Shown: positions 1 to 6,378 of the stretch, piece by piece
How the letters are laid out: every line of letters begins with the position of its first letter
How positions within the stretch are numbered: the stretch's first letter is position 1
Source of the DNA: Chloroflexota bacterium
GTDB taxonomy: Bacteria > Chloroflexota > Dehalococcoidia > SZUA-161 > SpSt-899
Assembly (NCBI GenBank): GCA_018657655.1
Contig: JABHWQ010000360.1
Span: 1-7,973, forward strand
Direction: 5' to 3'
DNA: 7,973 nucleotides
Notes under the pieces: model-generated
Databases searched by the model: none
What the model was told of the DNA's origin: nothing
Seen by the model: only the letters and a program-made list of their open reading frames with translations
Program-made: the position numbers and the translations under genes

Positions 1-594
1 ATTTCCCATTCGGCTCAGTATAATTAGAGCCACCACAATCAGTAAAAGTCCCATAATAAATGCTACCAGGAAGGCCGGCCCCAAAGTGCGTGTCGATGTC
101 GGTACCAGCGGTATAAACAACGCAGCCGCCCAGCCAAAGCCAGCACGCTTGCCAAACACATACACCAGAAAGGAAAGGAGAACCAGTATCGCGGCAGGCG
201 CCACCCGGTACAGTCCCAACCAGGATAAACCGCTAACCTCTTTGACAGCTCCCAGTGTTATTAAAAAACCCACTTCATCACGGCCCACTGTTCTCCCGTC
301 ACGGCGATAGGGACTCTCAGCGCTCAGTGAACCTTCCTCCAGCATTGCATCGGTATAACCAATTACTGTATATTCATCCACATGCATTGGGTATTTACTT
401 TCCCAATGCGGATCCATGCCAACCCAGAAAGCGAATAGCAAAATTCCAATCAGACCGGTAAGCTTAAGTAAGGCGGAATTGCGGCGCCAAAAATCCTGCA
501 GCCGTGTGGGGGGCATGGTTATAGATTCATCGGTAGCAACGTTTTCCGTCATGTGCTGGTCTGTTAAAGGTATCTTATCGGTTTCGTTATTCAC
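1..594 (-). CDS. GT-C-type membrane glycosyltransferase, N-terminal part (3' end beyond left edge)
   Basis: An open frame of 198 codons runs from a GTG at 594 off the left edge, so the C-terminal part is missing. An in-frame TGA lies just upstream of the GTG, which makes this the earliest possible start; ATG codons at 552 and 516 are alternatives, and none has a strong ribosome binding site. The protein has a polar N-terminus of about 40 residues, a membrane helix near 42-60, an extracytoplasmic loop with His71-x-Asp73-Glu74 (HVDEYT), then further hydrophobic segments near 129-147, 151-164 and 171-196. One helix followed by a loop with an acidic pair is the usual beginning of GT-C glycosyltransferases (PMT/ArnT/GT39-like), which move sugars from lipid-phosphate donors outside the membrane. 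The RTLGPAFLVA segment also fits such proteins. Family membership is inferred from topology and the acidic motif only; the exact family and acceptor are unknown. It lies 164 bp downstream of the DUF58 gene and may be a separate transcription unit. Confidence 0.7.
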   Translation of the reverse strand, partial: MNNETDKIPLTDQHMTENVATDESITMPPTRLQDFWRRNSALLKLTGLIGILLFAFWVGMDPHWESKYPMHVDEYTVIGYTDAMLEEGSLSAESPYRRDGRTVGRDEVGFLITLGAVKEVSGLSWLGLYRVAPAAILVLLSFLVYVFGKRAGFGWAAALFIPLVPTSTRTLGPAFLVAFIMGLLLIVVALIILSRMGN

Positions 595-622
595 TAAACT
601 TCACAACCCCAGGGCCTTTCAT

Positions 623-650
623 GCTTCGAGAGCCTCAGCACGAACGGTTA
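623..650. repeat. REP-like short intergenic repeat, copy A
   Basis: This stretch reads GCTTCGAGAGCCTCAGCACG followed by AACGGTTA. It resembles a class of short dispersed palindromic repeats (TTCGA...CTCAG..CGAACGG) that I recall from many environmental bacterial genomes, including Chloroflexota. Its TTCG (625-628) can pair with CGAA (641-644). It sits in the gap between the DUF58 gene and the glycosyltransferase gene, 20 bp from copy B. The family assignment is from memory and only one window is visible. Confidence 0.5.
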
Positions 651-670
651 ATCCCCTTTGCATATTCATA

Positions 671-701
671 CTTCGACAAGCCTGTCCTGAATTTATCGAA
701 G
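671..701. repeat. REP-like short intergenic palindrome, copy B
   Basis: CTTCGACAA at 671-679 faces TTATCGAAG at 693-701. Eight of the nine positions pair, with one mismatch that becomes a G-T wobble on the other strand, enclosing a loop of about 13 bases. It begins with the same CTTCGA as copy A. It lies 58-88 bases downstream of the DUF58 stop codon in transcription order, where it could stall RNA decay or transcription. No T-run follows the hairpin, so it is not a standard intrinsic terminator. Confidence 0.6.
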
Positions 702-758
702 AGCTCAAGACTAATAGAGTAATATATCGTAATATGAATAAGGGAACCAGACCAAAAT

Positions 759-2222
759 CTATGCTTTAGACACTGCCGTCCCACTGTGCCGGATCATTGG
801 CTGCTGCGCTCCCCGTCTACTCATTCCCGATTCATCCAGTGACACCTCAACATAGCCATGATTGCGAGTAGTTATTTTATACTTGGCCATCTGGATAGAT
901 TCTTCATCATGATTCTTGGCCGAAATGAATACAACCATAGGCGCCCGCCCCACCTTAACCAGAGCACTGTTTAAGGCCAGAGTAGCCGGATTAGCAGCCA
1001 CTGAGGCATACAAAGCTTTAAACTCCAGATCCAGCAACTCTACAATCTTAGCCATCGAATCCACGCCCAGCATCTTCAATCGACGCATAGTGGATCTTAG
1101 CCTGACCGGATCAGACGATTGGAAATATTTGTGAGTACTCTCACATATCTCAACTTTTTGTGAAAGGGCCAAACACCTCAGCACAAGCTCCCGAGGATCA
1201 AGCGTTTCCGTCACTGCTACAACTTCGTCCTGCCTATAGACAGCCAAAATAGCAGGAATACCCTCCCCTGCAAGCGTCATACCCGTAGTCACCAGGGCGT
1301 AAACCAGTTGATCAGCCTCCTCAGCATTTCCGGCAACCAGGTTCACCAGCAGTATTGCTGCAGATGTCTGTTGACCCTCAAACTCCTTCACCACTAATCG
1401 TTCCGCCAGCCAGAAGGCATATTTTGCTTTTGGAATAATCTGTAACTCCGCCACCTCCAGCTCAACTCTACGTTGCAAAAGTCCCCAACGATCCAGGATA
1501 CTTCCCTGAAGCCTAACCATCTGCGGACCCGACAACTGCGTCTTAACCGACACGTCAAGCCCAATCCCATCACCCGTCAAGAGCATTTTTTGAGGCTCTG
1601 CTTTTACCCACTCGTGCTCAGAGGTTATGCACAGCCATCGTGCATACTTGGATCTGTTCTCAAGCGGAATGGTAATAGTCAGGCTCTCTCCAGCCAATAC
1701 CCTGTGTTCCGCTTTGACAGCTTTCACTGGTACTTGTCTCATACCAACAATCACCCGAGAAAGCAGAAAGCCGATATATCCTATCAACAGAGCACAAGCA
1801 ATTATCACGTTCACTTTGCCGACCAAGGCAGCCAATACCAGAGACACCAAGACCACCACAGCCATACCGGTCAACAATCTACTGGGCTGCCATTTGTACG
1901 TGGTATCTGAAAAACTATGCGCCGATGTCAACCGTTCCATGTCATAGCCAAGCAATCCCAAAAGCGGCACTGAAAACAACCAGGACCACAGAGAATGTAC
2001 AACCAGCTCATACATCAAAGGCAACGCCAGGAACAAATATAAATCTATAGAAAAGTTCATCAGAGGCCATGATCGTCGAAATGTGAAAAACAAAAATACA
2101 ATCAAAAACAGCAGTGATACGGATGAAAACGCCATCGGTGAGAAAATAGCCAAGGTGACCAACACCAGTACAACATAGAACCTGAACAGCAGGGGAGCTA
2201 TGAAAACCCTTATATTAGTCAT
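759..2222 (-). CDS. Divergent DUF58 family protein with enlarged N-terminal membrane region
   Basis: This 487-aa protein starts with ATG at 2222, sharing ATGA with the MoxR stop. About six hydrophobic helices fill residues 5-156, more than the two usual in DUF58 proteins. Then follow a beta-rich domain (about 175-262, including LENRS and the DRWGL segment typical of the family) and a C-terminal part aligning with the DUF58 region. Family features kept are IIPK (262-265), VVKEFE (277-282) and the helix DQLVYALVTTGMTLAGEG. The family's signature motif around GD..R.I.WK..AR has no counterpart between IIPK and VVKEFE, and the LxxD that usually follows in the VWA-like fold is replaced by LLVNLVAG. 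DUF58 proteins are usually encoded beside MoxR ATPases and are thought to act with them at the membrane. The gene is the last of the coupled operon. The frame is intact, so this is a divergent protein, not an obvious pseudogene. The family call rests mainly on these motifs and the MoxR neighbour. Confidence 0.8.
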   Translation of the reverse strand: MTNIRVFIAPLLFRFYVVLVLVTLAIFSPMAFSSVSLLFLIVFLFFTFRRSWPLMNFSIDLYLFLALPLMYELVVHSLWSWLFSVPLLGLLGYDMERLTSAHSFSDTTYKWQPSRLLTGMAVVVLVSLVLAALVGKVNVIIACALLIGYIGFLLSRVIVGMRQVPVKAVKAEHRVLAGESLTITIPLENRSKYARWLCITSEHEWVKAEPQKMLLTGDGIGLDVSVKTQLSGPQMVRLQGSILDRWGLLQRRVELEVAELQIIPKAKYAFWLAERLVVKEFEGQQTSAAILLVNLVAGNAEEADQLVYALVTTGMTLAGEGIPAILAVYRQDEVVAVTETLDPRELVLRCLALSQKVEICESTHKYFQSSDPVRLRSTMRRLKMLGVDSMAKIVELLDLEFKALYASVAANPATLALNSALVKVGRAPMVVFISAKNHDEESIQMAKYKITTRNHGYVEVSLDESGMSRRGAQQPMIRHSGTAVSKA

Positions 2223-3166
2223 ACCTCTATCCTGGGAACCGGTACCTCTTGCATTACCCTTTCCAACACATGGCCTGGGCCTACTCCATCCATCTCAGCC
2301 TCAACCCTGATTCTGATCCGGTGCTGCAGAGCAGGGACAGCTAATTGCTTGATATCATCGGGTATCACGAAACCGCGCCCCTCCAGCATTGCCAGGGACC
2401 GCGAGCATTTGAACAAGGCAATTGCGCCCCTGATGCTGGGGCCGGAGAGCACGTCAGGATCATGACGAAGTCTATTTACCATTGAAATAATGTATGCCAC
2501 ATTCTCCTTTGAAACATGCACCTTCCTTGCATTCTGCTGTAGCGTTATAATATCTTCAGTGCTGGCCACAGTATTGATATCCGGCTTATCCAGATAGTCG
2601 ATGTTGGTCACAATCTGTATCTCTTCCTCAACCGACGCATAATCGGTGTAAGCCCTCAACATAAATCGGTCAATCTGCACATCAGCCAAAGGATACGTTC
2701 CTTCTGCACCTGTCTCTACCTGTGTAGCTATCACCATAAACGGCTCGGGCAGCGGATAGGTAGTCCCTTCAACAGTGACCTGGCGCTCCTGCATCGCTTC
2801 CAGCAGCGCCGCTTGCGTACGAGAAGTAGTCCTGTTAAGCTCATCAGCAAGAACAACCCTGGCAAATATAGGCCCTTCCATAAAACGATGTTCAGTGTTC
2901 GCAGAATACAAGTAGAAACCCGTCACATCAGCCGGCATCATATCAGGAGTAAACTGGATTCTTTTGAAATCACACCCTATAATCTGGGCAAGGCTTCTGG
3001 CTATCTTGGTCTTAGCTGTACCGGGTAAACCCTCAATCAATACATGCCCACCGGCAATAAGCGTCACAAACAAGATACGCTTGACGTCATTCTTTCCTAT
3101 GACTACGTTGGATAACTGCTCCAGGACTTTCTGGGGTAATTGATCTACATCACTATCAGGTTTCAA
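2219..3166 (-). CDS. MoxR family AAA+ ATPase
   Basis: This 315-aa cytoplasmic ATPase belongs to a family of chaperone-like AAA+ proteins that assemble or mature envelope and enzyme complexes, normally with a DUF58 or VWA partner. Walker A is GLPGTAKT (46-53, Lys52). Walker B is VVLADE (104-109, Asp108-Glu109), followed by LNRT. The MoxR hallmark EGTYPLADVQIDRF is at 155-168, with Arg167 a likely arginine finger, and sensor 2 lies in GPSIRGAIAL (Arg246). The sensor 1 segment reads VIATQVE where many MoxR proteins have VIATQNP. Length and domain order are normal: an AAA+ core, then the helical lid. The start is TTG at 3166. It is preceded by AAGGAGG and overlaps the upstream stop as TTGA, and no ATG is available in frame nearby. 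The downstream DUF58 gene overlaps by four bases (ATGA), the classic MoxR-DUF58 pairing. Confidence 0.95.
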   Translation of the reverse strand: MKPDSDVDQLPQKVLEQLSNVVIGKNDVKRILFVTLIAGGHVLIEGLPGTAKTKIARSLAQIIGCDFKRIQFTPDMMPADVTGFYLYSANTEHRFMEGPIFARVVLADELNRTTSRTQAALLEAMQERQVTVEGTTYPLPEPFMVIATQVETGAEGTYPLADVQIDRFMLRAYTDYASVEEEIQIVTNIDYLDKPDINTVASTEDIITLQQNARKVHVSKENVAYIISMVNRLRHDPDVLSGPSIRGAIALFKCSRSLAMLEGRGFVIPDDIKQLAVPALQHRIRIRVEAEMDGVGPGHVLERVMQEVPVPRIEV

Positions 3167-4053
3167 CTTGCCTCCTTCTTATGCCACGGCCTCAATACGA
3201 GAAATACTGCCATCCCCATCATAGCCACTACAGAATAAGGATGGGATATTCGCTCTCTCGCTTTACCCAGGCCTGCTTTGCCTTCATCCAGCGGAGCCTT
3301 AGGTAACCGAGACACATCCATTGATATTTGCCTGCCAAAGCCATACGTCTCTGTAAGATAAGCAACAAAAGCTCGGTTGTCATCCCTCTCCACCATACTA
3401 TTAATCAAAATACTAGGATCAGACAGCAAAATCACTGTACCGCTGCCCACCGGCAACGCGGCCCCAACCGGCAATAACCCCCTCGGTTCATCTTCATCAT
3501 CCACACCATCTTCATCAAAATCAAGGAAGCCAGTCTCGGACGACCATGCAAAAACCTGATCTGAATCCACATTTAATAGCGCTGTGGCATGGTTAAGCAC
3601 CACTGTTTCAATCCCGATTTCAGCCAATGCCATGCTAAAATCAGTCACCTTGGGCAACCACTGATTTCTATAGCAAAATAAAGGGTCAAGCAACGGTTTC
3701 CCGCTAAATTTGGCGGTCAACCCCAGCCTTTCAGTTACCTCGTTACCGTAGCCATAGTCATCCGCCAATATAAGGATGCCGCCGCTACGCACGAATTCCT
3801 CAATCCTTTCCAAACTATTCTCTCCATACTGAGAATACGGGATTTCTACCAGAATGGTGTTCTCTGGTTCCGCCGTTGCATCCGATAAAGACTCGGTCCA
3901 GACCACATCCAGATCATCCGAAAAATCGCTCAGACCGTTCCAGAAAGGGTTGGTCCGCATAAAATCCTGTATGGACGGGTAGAACCAGATAGTGAGGAGA
4001 GAGGTGATAACTACAAGAGAGAGCGCAAGCCCTGCCACATTACGAACGCTCAT
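3163..4053 (-). CDS. DUF4350-like membrane-anchored protein with an EF-hand-like loop
   Basis: This 296-aa protein has a membrane helix at each end (about 5-25 and 272-288), so the roughly 245 residues between are probably extracytoplasmic. The middle contains ILVEIP (67-72), LERIEEFVRSGGILILADDYG (81-101) and GSGTVILLSDPSILIN (203-218). This pattern is typical of DUF4350 / GATase-like domains, where a strand-loop-helix fold frames a possible ligand site without visible catalytic residues. An acidic loop at 178-189 fits an EF-hand or thrombospondin type 3 calcium loop (Asp178, Asp180, Asp182, Gly183, Asp186, Glu189). The ATG at 4053 overlaps the upstream gene by 14 bases, and GAGGAG lies about ten bases before it. 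The stop overlaps the TTG of MoxR. DUF4350 proteins commonly sit in operons with DUF4129, MoxR and DUF58 genes; a role in the same complex is inferred, the mechanism is not known. Confidence 0.75.
   Translation of the reverse strand: MSVRNVAGLALSLVVITSLLTIWFYPSIQDFMRTNPFWNGLSDFSDDLDVVWTESLSDATAEPENTILVEIPYSQYGENSLERIEEFVRSGGILILADDYGYGNEVTERLGLTAKFSGKPLLDPLFCYRNQWLPKVTDFSMALAEIGIETVVLNHATALLNVDSDQVFAWSSETGFLDFDEDGVDDEDEPRGLLPVGAALPVGSGTVILLSDPSILINSMVERDDNRAFVAYLTETYGFGRQISMDVSRLPKAPLDEGKAGLGKARERISHPYSVVAMMGMAVFLVLRPWHKKEAS
3171..3177 (-). promoter_or_regulatory. Strong ribosome binding site for the TTG start of the MoxR gene
   Basis: On the minus strand AAGGAGG ends four bases before the TTG at 3166-3164. 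This near-perfect Shine-Dalgarno sequence supports the non-ATG start and lies inside the end of the DUF4350-like gene. Confidence 0.75.
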
Positions 4054-6121
4054 GAGCTATCGACTCCTCAACCTGTCGATTCAATTCCCGGCTCTTATCG
4101 ATGTCCACGGCCTCCACTGAGCTTTTCGAATACAACAACCTCTCAATAAGCCGGGTAAATCGATACAGGTAATTAAAAGCAGGTCCAAGCTTAGGCCCGG
4201 ATTGTAGCATGAATTCCCTATATGTTGTCTGTGGCTTCAGCACCGCGCCAGTAAAATCCTGTATCAGCCCAAGAAGCTTGGTGTACATACTGAATATAAA
4301 TCGCCTGTCTTTGTTCTCTTCGATATCATCTATGGTAACCTCACCACTCCCCTCATCACTAATATCCTTCCCCAGCTTCATTAATGCCGTTGTTGGGACG
4401 GGCGCTGTCACCCCTGGTCCGGCTCTACGCCTCGCCTTTCTGCTTCTCAATCGTTTCCCCGACACTATCATCACAGGAACAATGACCAAAACAACGAAGA
4501 AAATCGCAATCGGGTTGATGGCTATCACATTCCAGGAAGACCCGGCTCTCGCAATCCACGGACTCTCCGGATATACCTCAACTTCCAATTCCTCCGACCC
4601 GATCAAGCTAATATTCAACCCGGTCTCGATATTAACGGAGAAAGATCCGTCCTCTGCCGTCACGGTCTGCGCATTGTGAGCGCCAAAACTAGCCTCTATC
4701 GGGGCATCCGCAAGTGGACCAAGTTCTGAATAGACTTTACCAGATACTTTCAGCCCAAAAGGCATTATGGCCAATTTAGGAGGAGTCAGATCAATCACCG
4801 GTACAACAGTTACCACTTCAAAGAAGCTTTCAGCCCTAACTGAAGCATGCCTCTCCTGTGAGGGTGCCACCACCAATAATCGATGTTCTCCCAAAGTGAT
4901 ATCTGGCTTCAACGAAATTATCTGTTCAAAACTTTGCCCCACGCTCACATCAGCCATTAGCCTGCCATCCAGGTATATCTGAAGATTTCTGACTTCCGGC
5001 ACAGGGTCTTCCCCATAGTCAAATCGCCCCGCAACAGTAGCATTCAGGCCAGGATAGGCTTTACCCTCGATTCCCAACTGGAGATCTGCCGTATAGAAAA
5101 GCACCTCTATTACAACAGCGTCACTCTTGGACGCAAGGTACAACCCTATATCGCTGTCCTGGGGATAGTACAGGGCTTCCAGTGTCACCACAGCTACATA
5201 TTCATACGGGAGTTGTAACTGCCCCTGAAATGCCCCATAAGAATCCGTACGCATCGTTACATAAGGAATCCCATCAAGCAATATGGCCACCTGCCGATCG
5301 GCCAGAACATCGCCTTCAGAATTTAAATCCCCCTCAATAGAAATCCAATCTCCTACAAAGCCCACGGTGGTCTCCACTTCCAGGGATATCTCCGTCATAC
5401 GTAATATGTCCATTAATTCATCAAGAGGCATTTCCATTAATTCATCAAGAGTAACTCCAAGGATATCTAAAAGCGAGGATTCTGGTGTACTCCCTAAGAG
5501 ATTCTGAAGAAGGATATCTAAAAGCGAGGATTCTGGTGTACTCCCTAAGAGATTCTGAAGAAGTTCCAACAGGATGCGTAAGTCCTCTATCTTACCTTCA
5601 AGTTCATCATACGCCCTTCTTAAAGGATCTTCATTCGCATTGTCAGGTACAGCCAGTTTCTCTCTGGCTATGGCAGCAGACGTCTCAATCACCAGCAACT
5701 CAGCATATGCCTGCTTCAACCCATCTCTGGTCACCCCCTTCAATTCTTCCATCTCTTCAATCCGAACCTGGCTGGCCAACCAATTCAATTCGTCCAGGTT
5801 TACTTCAACTTCAACTATCAATGCGGCGATTTCAACACTCGCCTCCCCGAAACTATCCAGAGAATCCCTAAGCCTATCCGGAACATTGGCAAACGGGCCT
5901 TTCTCACGCAGTAATTCAACCCGTTCTGGCACTCTAGTCAAAACATGATTCAACATATCCGCATAGTAGCCCAGAATCGCTATCCCATCATAATAGATAT
6001 CGGCAGAATCGGGGTCTTCGTGGGGCGTAGCCTCTGCCTCATCTGCCAAAACATTGACAGGCAGAGCAAAGACTAATACTAGCACTAAAACAAACAGGGT
6101 GAGCAATTGCTTATGATGCAT
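4040..6121 (-). CDS. Secreted, membrane-anchored protein with Ig-like domains and a DUF4129-like C-terminal tail
   Basis: This 693-aa protein begins with a signal peptide (hydrophobic 5-20, likely cleavage after Ala26 in VLA-DE). A helical, probably coiled-coil region spans about 45-240 and carries a duplicated 17-residue unit at 187-203 and 204-220, followed by LDELMEMP/LDELMDIL. Next come about three beta-rich Ig- or carboxypeptidase-regulatory-like domains (about 246-342, 347-440, 448-518), with typical DSYGAFQG and EDGSFSV turns. A membrane helix lies at 534-554, then a basic stop-transfer segment KRLRSRKARRR. The cytoplasmic tail (about 604-668), with FSMYTKLLGLIQDFTG, QTTYREFM and LYRFTRLIERLLYSK, resembles DUF4129, the tail found in TgpA-type transglutaminases and in MoxR operons. 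Such a protein could link an extracellular target to the cytoplasmic ATPase. The ATG at 6121 overlaps the upstream stop as TAATG, with AGGA just before it. No transglutaminase Cys-His-Asp domain is visible. DUF4129 membership is moderately sure; the Ig-like calls are by pattern. Confidence 0.8.
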   Translation of the reverse strand: MHHKQLLTLFVLVLVLVFALPVNVLADEAEATPHEDPDSADIYYDGIAILGYYADMLNHVLTRVPERVELLREKGPFANVPDRLRDSLDSFGEASVEIAALIVEVEVNLDELNWLASQVRIEEMEELKGVTRDGLKQAYAELLVIETSAAIAREKLAVPDNANEDPLRRAYDELEGKIEDLRILLELLQNLLGSTPESSLLDILLQNLLGSTPESSLLDILGVTLDELMEMPLDELMDILRMTEISLEVETTVGFVGDWISIEGDLNSEGDVLADRQVAILLDGIPYVTMRTDSYGAFQGQLQLPYEYVAVVTLEALYYPQDSDIGLYLASKSDAVVIEVLFYTADLQLGIEGKAYPGLNATVAGRFDYGEDPVPEVRNLQIYLDGRLMADVSVGQSFEQIISLKPDITLGEHRLLVVAPSQERHASVRAESFFEVVTVVPVIDLTPPKLAIMPFGLKVSGKVYSELGPLADAPIEASFGAHNAQTVTAEDGSFSVNIETGLNISLIGSEELEVEVYPESPWIARAGSSWNVIAINPIAIFFVVLVIVPVMIVSGKRLRSRKARRRAGPGVTAPVPTTALMKLGKDISDEGSGEVTIDDIEENKDRRFIFSMYTKLLGLIQDFTGAVLKPQTTYREFMLQSGPKLGPAFNYLYRFTRLIERLLYSKSSVEAVDIDKSRELNRQVEESIAHERS
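5409..5451. repeat. Two 19-bp direct repeats, period 24 bp, inside the DUF4129-like gene
   Basis: TCCATTAATTCATCAAGAG occurs identically at 5409-5427 and 5433-5451. In the coded protein this gives two eight-residue units, LDELMEMP and LDELMDIL, in a helical leucine- and acid-rich segment. It lies directly beside the larger 51-bp duplication, so the whole stalk region appears prone to in-frame repeat expansion. Confidence 0.9.
5459..5563. repeat. Perfect 51-bp in-frame tandem duplication
   Basis: The sequence beginning GGATATCTAAAAGCGAGGAT at 5461 recurs at 5512. Bases 5459-5512 are identical to 5510-5563 (54 matching bases, period 51). Because 51 is a multiple of three, the protein gains one extra 17-residue unit, LLQNLLGSTPESSLLDI, at residues 187-203 and 204-220. 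Identity at every base, including silent positions, implies a recent duplication or ongoing slippage. An assembly artefact is possible but less likely given the clean frame. Confidence 0.95.
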
Positions 6122-6378
6122 TACGATCCTACCAGGACATCCCTGGCTCTTAAGACCACTATTACCAAAAATCCCACAAAGAAGGCAAAAGTGAGAGCAT
6201 TGAGAGTCTTCCTGACTTTCGGGCTGAAGTAGGCAAAAAGCAATGTGACCACCAGGGAGGCGATAACCAGAACAGTGAAATGCGCATCAAGGCTCTTATT
6301 ATCGCCAATAGCCATAATCACATTGATAACAGAGAAAAGAACAGCGAGTGCCAATATGTACCTGTTGTATATCCTCAG
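6121..6378 (-). CDS. Small three-helix membrane protein, probable CTG start
   Basis: This is an 85-aa hydrophobic protein of no recognised family. Three membrane helices are visible at about 7-25 (RYILALAVLFSVINVIMAI), 32-52 and 61-80, with a basic loop (SPKVRK) between the second and third and an RARD segment near the C-terminus. The frame is open up to an ATG at 6516, but the added 46 residues would overlap the upstream gene by 142 bases and look like out-of-frame translation. The best start is CTG at 6378: GGAGG lies seven bases upstream, and CTG overlaps the upstream TGA as CTGA, matching the ATGA and TTGA junctions elsewhere in the operon. TTG at 6354 is the fallback. The stop overlaps the next ATG (TAATG). 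It probably belongs to the membrane complex of its neighbours, which is inference from position. Confidence 0.7.
   Translation of the reverse strand: MRIYNRYILALAVLFSVINVIMAIGDNKSLDAHFTVLVIASLVVTLLFAYFSPKVRKTLNALTFAFFVGFLVIVVLRARDVLVGS

Noticed and set aside
671..701. Hairpin as an intrinsic terminator of the MoxR operon
   Set aside because: No run of T follows the stem on the minus strand, the stem has a mismatch and the loop is long; a REP-like repeat explains it better.
725..750. Possible promoter for the glycosyltransferase gene (TATATT on the minus strand)
   Set aside because: The -10-like hexamer lacks a -35 match at proper spacing and lies in an AT-rich stretch, so it could arise by chance.
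86..769. Three overlapping plus-strand ORFs at the left end (86-310, 255-461, 416-769)
   Set aside because: The minus strand holds a continuous frame from 594 to the edge with membrane helices and a GT-C acidic motif. The plus-strand translations have no recognisable domains, and the last one runs through the repeat-bearing gap.
1473..1947. Plus-strand ORFs of 145 and 106 aa
   Set aside because: They lie wholly opposite the DUF58 gene, have low-complexity, non-protein-like composition and no ribosome binding site of note.
5485..5948. Plus-strand ORFs of 128 and 124 aa, one with a repeated YSLRDSEE segment
   Set aside because: The repeat is only the antisense reading of the 51-bp duplication. 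The minus-strand frame has a signal peptide and domain structure and is the real gene.
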